A DNA stretch of 64,000 nucleotides from Streptomyces sp. CNH099 (GTDB lineage: Bacteria; Actinomycetota; Actinomycetes; Streptomycetales; Streptomycetaceae). The notes beneath the pieces were generated by a model. The model was not told the origin of the DNA. It did not search any database and saw only the letters and a list, made by a program, of their open reading frames with translations. Positions within the stretch are counted from its first letter, which is position 1. Every line of letters begins with the position of its first letter. The translations under genes and the position numbers were made by a program. Shown in pieces: positions 1-13,024 of this stretch. The stretch lies in contig AZWL01000007.1 in NCBI GenBank assembly GCA_000514715.1, positions 248,001 through 312,000 of the forward strand. The letters are read 5' to 3'.

Positions 1-1693
1 TGTGGGGCGCGTTGAGCGACAGCTCGCGGTAGAGGGACGCCAGCCCCGTCTGGCCGAGTTCGGCGCCGTCCGTGCGGTACGGGGCCGCCGACTCGATCAG
101 CGTCGTGAACAGCGACAGCGTCCCGTCGCCGTTGTCCGCCAGCTCCACCACCCGCGCCAGCTGCGGGAAGTCCACGTGCGAGGCCGTGGTGACCTCCCAG
201 AACCCGCCGTCGGCGCCGCCGTGCGGGGTGATCTCGTTGCGGTGGCTGTGCCCGTTCACCCACGCGACGACGTTGCGGTGGGCCAGCAGCAGCTCCACCA
301 GCTCCGCGCCGGTGTGCCGCTCGTCGTCCGGCCGGAACGGGTCCGGCGTCGTGTTGTCCATCGACTTGCTGGTGTGGTGGCTGAAGACGACGACGTACGA
401 GTCCCGGTGCTCCGTCAGCTTCCGCTCCAGCCAGCGCAGCTGCGCCGTGCCCACCGAGCCGCGGTAGTCGCCGCCCTGGTCGGTGGTGTCCAGGCTGATG
501 CCGACGACGCCCGGGCCCGTCCCGCTCAGCGCGAAGTCGTAGTACAGGTCGCCGGACTCCCGGTTGGCCTCCGTGTAGCCGTGGCCCACGGGACCCGCCC
601 CGGTGAAACGCCCCAGCAGGTGCGCGGCCACGTACTCGTGCGCCGTGAACGGCACCCGCCGCTCGTCCGGCGTGACGGTGCGCATCAGGCGCCGCTGCGT
701 CCGCAGCATCTCGGCGAACGCCTCGCCCCGCGGGTCGGTGTGCGACCGCAGGGTGTCGAACAGCGGCCCGGCGATCGACTCCGGCAGCGTCATCAGCTTC
801 CGGTCGCCGACCGCGTACTCCGCGAAGAACGGCTGCCGCGCCGCGTAGCAGCCGCCGGGCAGCAGGTCGTGGTTGCCGACGGTGGAGTACCACGGCAGGT
901 GCAGCCCCGGGCTCGTCACCTCCCGGATCGCCGCCTCCAGATAGCCGTCCACGCGCGGGAACCCCAGCGCCTTGTCGGCGTCGCGCAGCCGGCTCTGCGG
1001 GTGCCAGTAGCGGTCGACGCCGCTGTTCTGCACGCCCTCGTACGCCGCCGGGTCGACGCTGTTGGGAACGATCCGCCCGCCGCTCATCGCGGTGAGGAAC
1101 CACTCCAGCTCCAGCGAGCTGTTGTTGTCGGTGTTGTCGCCGGTGGTGACGGCGCAGCCGAGGGCGAGCCCGGTGGCGGGCCCGGCGGTCAGCGAGTTGA
1201 CCCGCTCGATGAGCGCGACCGCGCCCGGCACGCTCAGCGCCTCCTGCGGACGCCAGCCGTTGCCCGCGCGCTCGCGGAAGTACTCCGAGCGCAGCGGCGT
1301 CTGCACGTCCACGATGTGCAGGTCGGTGAGCTGTACGAACGCGGTGAGCGGGGTGCGCGTCTCCGCGCGGCGCGGGCCGGCCGCGCCCAGTTCGGTGCGT
1401 ACGGCCCGGGGCCAGCCCGCGCCCTCCGTCAGCCGCCGGTAGCCGCCGCGGCCCACGGCCGCCGCCGTCGTACGGATCGTGGTGCCCGCGGACGACGGCG
1501 CCGGCGGGCGGCCGGGCACCCGCCCGCGCGCGGCCGGCGCCGGCGGCCCGGCGGACCGCGCGGTGGCCCGCGGCTGGCCCGGGCCGAGGGCCAGGCCGAG
1601 TCCGGCGGCCGCGCCCGTGGCCCCCGCGGCGCCCAGGAGGACGGCGCGCCGGCGGGGGCCCGGGGGCCTGGGGGACGTGGTTTCGCGGTGCAT
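1..1693 (-). CDS. Tat-exported calcineurin-like metallophosphoesterase (3' end beyond window)
   Basis: The ATG is preceded by AGGAG at a normal distance, and the reading frame runs off the window's left edge after about 564 codons. The N-terminus has three arginines (residues 14-16) followed by a small hydrophobic Ala/Gly/Leu stretch, which reads as a Tat signal. The metallophosphoesterase metal ligands appear in order: QLTDLHIVD near residue 123, GDNTDN near 184, GNHD near 272, FSHH and NGHSH near 480. The long spacing between motifs fits the actinobacterial secreted family related to TIGR03767 rather than a small phosphodiesterase. It probably hydrolyses a phosphoester outside the membrane; the substrate cannot be read from sequence. 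It diverges from the S8 peptidase. The C-terminus is not visible. Confidence 0.88.
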   Translation of the reverse strand, partial: MHRETTSPRPPGPRRRAVLLGAAGATGAAAGLGLALGPGQPRATARSAGPPAPAARGRVPGRPPAPSSAGTTIRTTAAAVGRGGYRRLTEGAGWPRAVRTELGAAGPRRAETRTPLTAFVQLTDLHIVDVQTPLRSEYFRERAGNGWRPQEALSVPGAVALIERVNSLTAGPATGLALGCAVTTGDNTDNNSSLELEWFLTAMSGGRIVPNSVDPAAYEGVQNSGVDRYWHPQSRLRDADKALGFPRVDGYLEAAIREVTSPGLHLPWYSTVGNHDLLPGGCYAARQPFFAEYAVGDRKLMTLPESIAGPLFDTLRSHTDPRGEAFAEMLRTQRRLMRTVTPDERRVPFTAHEYVAAHLLGRFTGAGPVGHGYTEANRESGDLYYDFALSGTGPGVVGISLDTTDQGGDYRGSVGTAQLRWLERKLTEHRDSYVVVFSHHTSKSMDNTTPDPFRPDDERHTGAELVELLLAHRNVVAWVNGHSHRNEITPHGGADGGFWEVTTASHVDFPQLARVVELADNGDGTLSLFTTLIESAAPYRTDGAELGQTGLASLYRELSLNAPH

Positions 1694-2060
1694 CGGCGCT
1701 CCTGAGGGGACGAGCGGGAGGCTTCGACGCGGGTGGTGTGCACCCGTATGCTCGGAGCCTTGGCACGCCGGGTGACCTGCTACTTAACGCAACCGGAACG
1801 GCGGCGGCCGGGAAGCCCACAAATACCTTCGGCGGCGGAAAACACCGCGCAATGGACACGCGATCCTCGCCCGTTCGAGTGGCCGCGGTCACCGTGGGTT
1901 CATCGCGGCGGGAACGTGCCGCAGACCCCCTCCTGGCGGCTTTCCGCCAACGCCGCAATCCGCCACACGCAACTCCCCCCGCGCGCGCGTGACTTGCTGA
2001 TAGATATGCGGACAGCCGGCACCGGATGCCGGTATCCACACAGGTGGGGGTTAACCAGAG
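1694..2060. other. Divergent intergenic region between phosphoesterase and S8 peptidase
   Basis: This stretch separates two divergent exported-protein genes and should hold both promoters. I see no convincing gene. A small hairpin (CCGGCA / TGCCGG, 2016-2032) lies just upstream of the peptidase start, and the sequence TAGATAT near 2000 is the most AT-rich spot and a possible -10 element for the peptidase. The ribosome binding site of the peptidase is weak. Confidence 0.4.
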
Positions 2061-6669
<4,609 letters not shown>

Positions 6670-6818
6670 GGACCGCGGCCCGGCCACCGTCCGGCCGGGT
6701 TTTCCACAGGCGGTACGTGTCGCGGGGCGCGGGGTGCCGCCGTCATCCACAGGCCGCACCGGGCAGGCGCCCCACGTGCGAGGATTGCGGTCAGTCGTAG
6801 CGGTAAGGAGTAGCCCAG

Positions 6819-9398
6819 GTGCCTGGCACGAATCTGACCCGGGAAGAGGCGCAGGAGCGCGCGCGCCTGCTGACGGTGGACGCGTACGAGATCGACCTCG
6901 ACATCTCCGGGGCCAAGGACGCCGGGGACGGCGGCACCTTCCGGTCGGTGACCACGGTGCGGTTCTCGGCCGCCGAGGAGGGCGCGGAGACCTTCGCCGA
7001 CCTGATCGCGCCCGAGGTGCACGAGGTGGTGCTCAACGGCACCGCGCTCGACGCCGCCGAGGTCTTCGCCGACTCCCGGATCGCCCTGCCCGGCCTGCGC
7101 GCCGGGGAGAACGAGCTGCGGGTCGTCGCCGACTGCGCGTACACCAATACGGGTGAAGGGCTGCACCGCTTCGTCGACCCGGTGGACGGCGAGACGTATC
7201 TCTACACGCAGTTCGAGGTGCCCGACGCGCGCCGGGTGTTCGCGACCTTCGAGCAGCCGGACCTCAAGGCGACGTTCGCCTTCACGGTGACCGCGCCGGA
7301 GGGCTGGCAGGTCATCTCCAACTCGCCGGCACCCCGGCCGGCGGACGGGGTGTGGCGCTTCACGCCCACCCCCCGGATCTCCACCTACATCACCGCGCTG
7401 ATCGCCGGGCCGTACGCCTCCGTGCACGGCACCTGGGAGGGCGACGGCCGGTCGGTGCCGCTGGGCGTCTACTGCCGGCCCTCACTCGCCGAGTACCTCG
7501 ACGCGGAGGCGGTCTTCGAGGTCACGCGGCAGGGCTTCGACTGGTTCCAGCAGCGGTTCGACTACCCGTACCCCTTCGAGAAGTACGACCAGCTGTTCGT
7601 CCCGGAGTTCAACGCCGGCGCGATGGAGAACGCGGGCGCCGTCACCTTCCGCGACCAGTACGTCTTCCGCTCCAAGGTCACCGACGCGGCGTACGAGATG
7701 CGGGCCGACACGATCCTGCACGAGCTGGCCCACATGTGGTTCGGCGACCTGGTGACCATGGAGTGGTGGAACGACCTCTGGCTCAACGAGTCGTTCGCCA
7801 CCTACTCCTCCACCGCCTGCCTCGCCCAGGCGCCCGGCTCGCGCTGGCCGCACGCGTGGACGTCCTTCGCGAACCAGATGAAGACGTGGGCCTACCGGCA
7901 GGACCAGCTGCCGTCCACCCACCCGATCATGGCCGAGATCAACGACCTCGACGACGTGCTGGTCAACTTCGACGGCATCACGTACGCGAAGGGCGCCTCG
8001 GTGCTCAAGCAGCTCGTCGCGTACGTCGGCGAGGACGAGTTCTTCCGCGGCGTCCAGGCGTACTTCAAGCGGCACGCCTTCGGCAACACCCGGCTGACCG
8101 ACCTGCTCGGCGCCCTGGAGGAGACCAGCGGGCGCGACCTGGCGGCCTGGTCCCGGGCGTGGCTGGAGACCGCCGGGATCAACGTGCTCCGGCCCGAGCT
8201 GGAGACCGGCCCCGACGGCGTCGTCACCTCCTTCGCCGTCCGCCAGGAGGCCCCTGCGCTGCCCGCCGGCGCCAAGGGCGAGCCGGTGCTGCGCCCGCAC
8301 CGCATCGCCGTCGGGCTGTACGACCTGAAGGACGGCCGGCTGGTCCGCACCGACCGGCTGGAGCTGGACATCGACGGCGAGCTGACCGACGTGCCGCAGC
8401 TGGCGGGCCGGCCGCGGCCGGCGGTCGTCCTGCTCAACGACGACGACCTCACCTACGCCAAGGTCCGCCTCGACCCCGCCTCCCTCGACGTGGTCACCCG
8501 GCACCTCGGCGACTTCGAGACCACGCTGCCGCGGGCGCTGTGCTGGGCGTCGGCCTGGGACATGACCCGCGACGGCGAGCTGGCCACCCGCGACTACCTG
8601 GCTCTGGTCCTCTCCGGCATCGAGAAGGAGAGCGACATCGGCGTGGTGCAGTCCCTGCACCGCCAGGTGAAGCTGGCCCTCGACCTCTACGCCGCCCCCG
8701 ACTGGCGCGAGACCGGGCTGGCCCGCTGGTCCGAGGCCGCGGAGGCGCAGCTGCACGCCGCCGAGCCCGGCAGCGACCACCAGCTCGCCTGGGCCCGCGC
8801 GCTCGCCGCCACCGCCCGCACGGACGGCCAGCTGGACCTGCTCGCCGGCCTCCTCGACGGCTCCCGCACGATCGACGGCCTCGACGTCGACACCGAGCTG
8901 CGCTGGGCACTGCTGCACCGCCTGGCCGCCACCGGCCGGGCCGGCGACGACGCCGTCGCGGCGGAGCTGGAGCGCGACAGGACCGCCGCCGGCGAACGCC
9001 ACGCGGCCTCGGCCAGGGCGGCGCAGCCGACGGCGGAGGCGAAGTCGCGGGCGTGGACGGAGGTCGTCGAGGAGGGCAACCTCGCCAACGCGGTGCAGGA
9101 GGCGGTGATCGCCGGCTTCGTCCAGACCGACCAGCGCGAGCTGCTGGCGCCGTTCACGACGAAGTACTTCGACGCGGTCAAGGACGTCTTCGAGTCCCGC
9201 AGCCACGAGATCGCCCAGCAGATCGTCGTCGGCCTCTACCCGACCCTGCAGGTCTCCCAGGCCACCCTGGACGCGACGGACGCCTGGCTGGCCGAGGCCC
9301 GGCCGGCCCCGGCGCTGCGCCGCATGGTCACGGAGTCCCGCGCCGGCGTGGAACGCGCCCTCCGCGCCCAGGCAGCCGACGCCGCCGCAGCCTCCTGA
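6819..9398 (+). CDS. pepN: Aminopeptidase N, M1 family zinc metallopeptidase, 859 aa
   Basis: This is a cytoplasmic zinc aminopeptidase that removes N-terminal residues from peptides. The exopeptidase motif GAMEN is at residues 267-271. The zinc site HELAH is at 301-305, with the third ligand Glu324 in WLNESFA, so the active site is intact. The length matches actinobacterial PepN. The GTG start at 6819 is preceded by TAAGGAG with 8-base spacing. No signal peptide is present. A GC-rich hairpin follows the stop. Confidence 0.97.
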   Translation: MPGTNLTREEAQERARLLTVDAYEIDLDISGAKDAGDGGTFRSVTTVRFSAAEEGAETFADLIAPEVHEVVLNGTALDAAEVFADSRIALPGLRAGENELRVVADCAYTNTGEGLHRFVDPVDGETYLYTQFEVPDARRVFATFEQPDLKATFAFTVTAPEGWQVISNSPAPRPADGVWRFTPTPRISTYITALIAGPYASVHGTWEGDGRSVPLGVYCRPSLAEYLDAEAVFEVTRQGFDWFQQRFDYPYPFEKYDQLFVPEFNAGAMENAGAVTFRDQYVFRSKVTDAAYEMRADTILHELAHMWFGDLVTMEWWNDLWLNESFATYSSTACLAQAPGSRWPHAWTSFANQMKTWAYRQDQLPSTHPIMAEINDLDDVLVNFDGITYAKGASVLKQLVAYVGEDEFFRGVQAYFKRHAFGNTRLTDLLGALEETSGRDLAAWSRAWLETAGINVLRPELETGPDGVVTSFAVRQEAPALPAGAKGEPVLRPHRIAVGLYDLKDGRLVRTDRLELDIDGELTDVPQLAGRPRPAVVLLNDDDLTYAKVRLDPASLDVVTRHLGDFETTLPRALCWASAWDMTRDGELATRDYLALVLSGIEKESDIGVVQSLHRQVKLALDLYAAPDWRETGLARWSEAAEAQLHAAEPGSDHQLAWARALAATARTDGQLDLLAGLLDGSRTIDGLDVDTELRWALLHRLAATGRAGDDAVAAELERDRTAAGERHAASARAAQPTAEAKSRAWTEVVEEGNLANAVQEAVIAGFVQTDQRELLAPFTTKYFDAVKDVFESRSHEIAQQIVVGLYPTLQVSQATLDATDAWLAEARPAPALRRMVTESRAGVERALRAQAADAAAAS

Positions 9399-9408
9399 CC
9401 CGGCCCCG

Positions 9409-9448
9409 CCCCCGCTCCCCGGCCGCCCCCCGCGGCCGGAGCGGGGGG
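9409..9448 (+). terminator. Terminator hairpin after pepN
   Basis: A 16-bp GC stem (left arm CCCCCGCTCC...GGCCGC, right arm GCGGCCGGAGCGGGGG) with a two-base bulge starts 11 bases after the pepN stop codon. It has no U-tract. Confidence 0.65.
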
Positions 9449-9533
9449 GGAGCGGGCCCCCACGGGTGCCGTATCTCCCGGCGAACCGCCCCCGCACCGG
9501 CGAGGGCCTCGGGCTTCCGGATGACCTGGGACG

Positions 9534-9724
9534 TCACGCCTCAGCGCCACCGAACACGCGGCGGTACGCCTCGTCATGGGAGACACCGACGTCCTCGCCC
9601 CGGCCCGGCGGGCCCTGTAGGCGGCCAGCGCACGCAGCTCTTGCAGTTCGAGGGCGGTGAGCGGGTCGGCGCCCTCCGGGGGGGGCGGCTGTCCAGTCCG
9701 GCGGCGCGTGAGGTATATGAACGC
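9534..9724 (-). pseudogene. Possible frameshifted small gene between pepN and VOC gene
   Basis: On the minus strand one frame reads PLTALELQELRALAAYR with strong codon bias, then loses coding character. Another frame picks up right after it as GRGEDVGVSHDEAYRRVF and ends at a TGA at 9534-9536. The two halves together would make a plausible small helical protein whose tail resembles antitoxin-like actinobacterial proteins. The switch lies near 9600-9622, in a run of GC-rich bases. I see no clear start codon at the 5' side, near 9724 or beyond. It may be a decayed gene or a base-calling indel. Confidence 0.3.
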
Positions 9725-9782
9725 GCCCGTCAGCTCTCCGCTGCCCGGCAGGTGACGCTCAAAGCGTGACGGAGGTATGGCA

Positions 9783-9822
9783 CCCCGGACGGGGCCACAC
9801 CGGCCCCGTCCGGGGCCGGTGT
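9783..9822. terminator. Two overlapping, mutually exclusive terminator hairpins
   Basis: A perfect 14-bp stem (9783-9796 with 9802-9815, 5-base loop) overlaps a second perfect 12-bp inverted repeat (9797-9808 with 9811-9822). The right arm of the first and both arms of the second share bases, so only one can form at a time. The position, just past the 3' end of the minus-strand VOC gene, fits a strong bidirectional terminator. Confidence 0.65.
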
Positions 9823-9845
9823 GTCGGCCCTCGGCTGGCCGAACC

Positions 9846-10301
9846 TCAGTTTCCGGGCTCCTCGCCGATGGCGGGCATCGGCTCCCCGCTCGGATGCCAC
9901 CTGTGGAGAAACCCGGCCTGCCTGCCGACGTCAACGAGTTCGATCCGGGCACCGATGCTGTCCGTCCGGTGGTAGGCGAACGGCCGGCCGTAGGGACAGC
10001 CGGAGAAGTCCACGGGCATGCCCTCTGCTTCGAGGCGCCGGGAACCGTGCCGCACGTCGCTGGTCCAGAAGCCGATGTGATCGAACCTGGCTCCGTCGGA
10101 CGCGTCCCAGGGACTGTCTGACGGCCCCTCGATGAGTTCGATGAAGGGCGGCCCGCCTGCGGTGAAGACGATGCGGTAGTCCCACTCGCCGAGTCGGTCG
10201 GACACGGGGTCACCCCACTCGACCCCGGCTGCACGCTGAAGGTCGTGCATCGCCGGCGTGAGGTCCGGGACCACGAAGCACACATGGTAGAAGGCAGTCA
10301 T
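9846..10301 (-). CDS. VOC (glyoxalase/bleomycin-resistance fold) protein, 151 aa
   Basis: The sequence begins MTAFYHVCFVVPDL, the first strand-helix of a VOC module, and contains DHIGFWTSDV and PFAYHRTDSIGARIEL further on. These His/Glu positions (HVCF, IEL, HIGF, IEL) are where the family binds a metal, so it may be a small dioxygenase, isomerase or drug-binding protein. The ATG at 10301 overlaps a GGGTGG ribosome-binding-like sequence; earlier in-frame starts up to 10352 are possible but the sequence before the ATG is not VOC-like. It appears monocistronic, ending at the double hairpin. Confidence 0.75.
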   Translation of the reverse strand: MTAFYHVCFVVPDLTPAMHDLQRAAGVEWGDPVSDRLGEWDYRIVFTAGGPPFIELIEGPSDSPWDASDGARFDHIGFWTSDVRHGSRRLEAEGMPVDFSGCPYGRPFAYHRTDSIGARIELVDVGRQAGFLHRWHPSGEPMPAIGEEPGN

Positions 10302-10470
10302 CCACCCATGATCGAGCACGTCGCCACCCCGACGTCGTACCGTGCACGGCACCCGCCACCACGGCGAGCACAGCGTTTGTCAGAGGGGCGGCCTACCCTG
10401 GGGCGGGAGTGCGGGGATGCTGGTCAGGGGGCTGCCGGTCCGGCGGTCACCGGTCCTCGGCCGCCAGCCA

Positions 10471-10507
10471 CCGGCCGGCGAGTGCCGGCCGGCGCTCGCC
10501 GGACCGG
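10471..10507 (-). terminator. Terminator hairpin after the SDR gene
   Basis: An 8-bp stem CCGGCGAG / CTCGCCGG, extended by CCGG pairs beyond a one-base bulge, sits immediately downstream of the SDR stop on the minus strand. The loop contains a further GCCGGC palindrome. Confidence 0.6.
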
Positions 10508-10510
10508 TCG

Positions 10511-11293
10511 TCAACTCACGAACATCGCCGTGGCGTTGACCCAGCCCCCGGTGACCGCGGCCGCGCGGTCGGAGGCGAGGAAGGCCGCCAGGTCCGCGAT
10601 CTCCTGCAGCCGCGGGGAGGCCGGCAGCATCCGGAGGTCGTCCAGGGAGTCCAGGATGTGCTGGACGGCCTCCGGGGTGCCCATCGCCGGGTTGACCGCG
10701 CCCAGCTTCTCCGGGGTGAGGGTCTCCGGGACGCCGGCGGCCCACAGGCCCACGGCGCGGACGCCGCGCGGGCCGAGTTCCTGGGCGAGGGAGCGGACGA
10801 GGGCGTCGATCGCCGAGTCCGCGGGGCAGGTGCCGCCCATCATGGGGCTGGTGTGGGACGAGCCGCTGTTCAGCGCCAGGATGACGCCGGAGCCCTGCTC
10901 GGCCATGCGCCTGCCGGCGGCCCGGGCGGTGATGAAGTTGGTGGTGAGGCCGCCGGTGACGCACGAGACGTAGTCCGCGACGGACAGGTCGATCAGCGGG
11001 GTGCCCTGCACGTCGTTGCGCGTGATCAGGTTGATGCTCACGTCGACGGAGCCGGCCTCCGCCGCCACCCGGGCCGCGTGCTCCTCCACCGCGTCCTCGT
11101 CCAGCGCGTCGACGACGGCGGTCTCGGCCGTGCCGCCGGCGGCGGCGATGTCCGCCGCGACCGCCTCGACGCGGTCGGCGCTCCGGCCGGTGAGGTGGAC
11201 CCGGGCGCCCTCGCGGGCGAAGGTGCGGGCCACCGCGCCGCCGATGCTTCCGCCGGCGCCGTAGATGATCGCGTTCTTGTTCTGCAGCAGCAT
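10511..11293 (-). CDS. Atypical short-chain dehydrogenase/reductase family protein, 260 aa
   Basis: The N-terminus MLLQNKNAIIYGAGGSIGGA is the glycine-rich cofactor loop (Gly12, Gly14, Gly18), and the Rossmann pattern with GRS after strand two suggests NADP(H). However, where a classical SDR has the YxxxK active site, this protein reads CPADSAIDAL, so both the tyrosine and the lysine are absent. Such divergent members are, to my recollection, common in Streptomyces; the activity is unknown. The ATG at 11293 has GGGAG eight bases upstream; an earlier ATG at 11317 adds eight residues. It lies 138 bases downstream of the sigma factor on the same strand and may be co-transcribed. Confidence 0.85.
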   Translation of the reverse strand: MLLQNKNAIIYGAGGSIGGAVARTFAREGARVHLTGRSADRVEAVAADIAAAGGTAETAVVDALDEDAVEEHAARVAAEAGSVDVSINLITRNDVQGTPLIDLSVADYVSCVTGGLTTNFITARAAGRRMAEQGSGVILALNSGSSHTSPMMGGTCPADSAIDALVRSLAQELGPRGVRAVGLWAAGVPETLTPEKLGAVNPAMGTPEAVQHILDSLDDLRMLPASPRLQEIADLAAFLASDRAAAVTGGWVNATAMFVS

Positions 11294-11431
11294 GGTCGCT
11301 CCCGGTGTGGTCGTCATCGAGTGATGCCGGCCATTGAGACGCACACCGGCCGCGGCGGTCATCGCTCCGCGCCCGGCACCGCCGGTGCGGATGCCGGTGT
11401 TCGCCCGGATGCCGCGGGGAAGGCCGTTCCG

Positions 11432-12865
11432 TCAGAGCGTCATCGGCAGCCCGAAGGCGGGCAGCAGGTGGGGCTCGAACGTGGTGATCTCGGCTATCAG
11501 CCCGCCCCCGTGGCCTCCGGCACGGGCGGTGCCCCCGGCCACGCGCAGCACCTCCAGCGTCTGCGCCCGGTACACCGTCGTGCCCGGCCGGCGCACGTAG
11601 CCGGCGACCGCCGGGCGGCCGTTGGCGCGGGTCGGCACGTGCCGCCAGTCGCCGAAGAAGGTCGGCAGGGTCGGGTCGAGCGACCGGGAGACGAAGTCGG
11701 CGATCGTCTGCCGGCCGACGAACCAGAACGGGTTCGGCGGCATCGTCAGCTTCGCGTCCTCCGTCAGCGCCGCCGCCATCGCCGCCGTGTCGAGCCGCTC
11801 GGCCGCCTGCCGGTAGCGTTCGACGGCCGCCAGCTCCGCCGGCGTCGGCGGCGTGAGCGGGGCCCACTCCGTGCGCTCGCCGGCCGGCAGGTGTGCGCGC
11901 AGCGCGGGCCGGGCGCGTTGCAGGGCGCTGTTCACGGCGGCGGTGCTCAGGTCCAGCAGGCCGGCGGTCTCGGCGGCGGGCAGGCCGACGACGTCGCGGA
12001 GGACGAGCACGGCCCGCTGGCGCGGCGGCAGGTGCTGCAGCGCGGTGAGGAAGACCAGGTCGACGGTCTCGCGGGCGACGGCCTGGGCCTCGGGGCCGGC
12101 GTCGGGGGCGGGCACGTCGGCCAGCAGTTCGTCGGGGTAGGGCTGCAGCCAGGTAACGCGGACAGGCGGGTCGGCATCGCCGTGGGCCATGCCGGGCAGG
12201 CGCTCGTAGCGGTCGGGGGTGCGGGAGTGGCGGCGGAGGTGGTCGAGGCAGGTGTTGGTGGCGATGCGGTAGAGCCAGGCGCGTACGGCGGCGCGACCCT
12301 CGTAGGTCTCGCGGCGGCGCCACGCCTTGAGGAACGTCTCCTGTACGAGGTCCTCCGACTCGTCGTACGAGCCGGTCATCCGGTAGCAGTGGACCTGCAG
12401 CTCGCGGCGGTACGCCTCCATCAGGCCGGCGAAGTCCGCGCCGTCGGGGCCGTCGGGGCCGTCGGGGCCGTCGGGGCCGTCGGGGCCGTCGGGGCCGTCG
12501 GGCCGCGGATTCGTCACGGGCGGCGGTGTGACGTTCTCCGCCGTGCGGCCTTCGGCTGCCGTGACCTCCGCGGCGTCCCTCGCCGTACGGGCGATCCGCC
12601 GCAGCCGCCCCACCGACGCCGACAGCTCCGTCACGTCCGCGTAGAACGTCCCCGGCGGCTGCGGCGCGAGCCGCCCGGCGCGCTCGGCGACGTCGGCGAT
12701 CAGCTCCCGCACGGAGCCGGCGGGCCCCGGGCCGCGGCGCTCGCGGTAGGCGCGCTGGCGGCAGGCGGCCGAGCAGTAGACGGACGTGCGCCCGCGCCGC
12801 CCGGCGCGAGGCGGCAGCGCCCCGCCGCAGGCCGCGCACTTCTCCTCCGGCGCGGAAACGGGCAC
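11432..12865 (-). CDS. ECF sigma factor with N-terminal zinc finger and SnoaL-like C-terminus, 477 aa
   Basis: The first 40 residues carry CAACG ... YCSAACRQRAYR, a zinc-finger-like motif of a DNA- or RNA-binding type. A low-complexity Pro-Asp-Gly run leads into sigma region 2 (YRMTGSYDESEDLVQETFLK, AWLYRIATN) and region 4 (LPPRQRAVLVLRDVVGLPAA). The last 150 residues look like a SnoaL/NTF2-like domain (PNPFWFVGRQTIADFV), as in SigJ-type ECF factors where it tunes activity without an anti-sigma factor. The GTG at 12865 follows GGGGGAGGAG; an upstream GTG at 12922 lacks such a site. The fused zinc finger is unusual, since ECF factors normally begin at region 2. The target promoters are unknown. 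Confidence 0.85.
   Translation of the reverse strand: MPVSAPEEKCAACGGALPPRAGRRGRTSVYCSAACRQRAYRERRGPGPAGSVRELIADVAERAGRLAPQPPGTFYADVTELSASVGRLRRIARTARDAAEVTAAEGRTAENVTPPPVTNPRPDGPDGPDGPDGPDGPDGPDGADFAGLMEAYRRELQVHCYRMTGSYDESEDLVQETFLKAWRRRETYEGRAAVRAWLYRIATNTCLDHLRRHSRTPDRYERLPGMAHGDADPPVRVTWLQPYPDELLADVPAPDAGPEAQAVARETVDLVFLTALQHLPPRQRAVLVLRDVVGLPAAETAGLLDLSTAAVNSALQRARPALRAHLPAGERTEWAPLTPPTPAELAAVERYRQAAERLDTAAMAAALTEDAKLTMPPNPFWFVGRQTIADFVSRSLDPTLPTFFGDWRHVPTRANGRPAVAGYVRRPGTTVYRAQTLEVLRVAGGTARAGGHGGGLIAEITTFEPHLLPAFGLPMTL
12441..12502. repeat. In-frame 9-bp minisatellite, about seven copies
   Basis: The unit CCGTCGGGG repeats six full times plus eight bases with no mismatch. In the sigma factor it encodes (Pro-Asp-Gly)n between the zinc finger and sigma region 2. 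Because the unit is three codons, copy-number change alters linker length without a frameshift. Confidence 0.95.
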
Positions 12866-13024
12866 GGCTCCTCCCCCGGTCAGCGTCACACGCTCGTGCG
12901 TGACGTAATTCTGCCAGCCCACCGGCCGCCCCCGCCGTCCGCGCGCGAGCCGCGGGTCGCGGGACTAGCGTGAGAAGTGGACGAACACCGCCATACCACC
13001 CTGCCTCGGAGGAGGCGACGGATC

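Noticed and set aside
2-1705. Long plus-strand open frame opposite the phosphoesterase
   Set aside because: Arg/Gly/Val-rich translation with no domain; the minus strand carries all metallophosphoesterase motifs. In 73 % GC DNA antisense frames stay open by chance.
12441-12502. Possible CRISPR repeat
   Set aside because: Units are contiguous 9-mers without spacers and are in-frame coding; it is a minisatellite.
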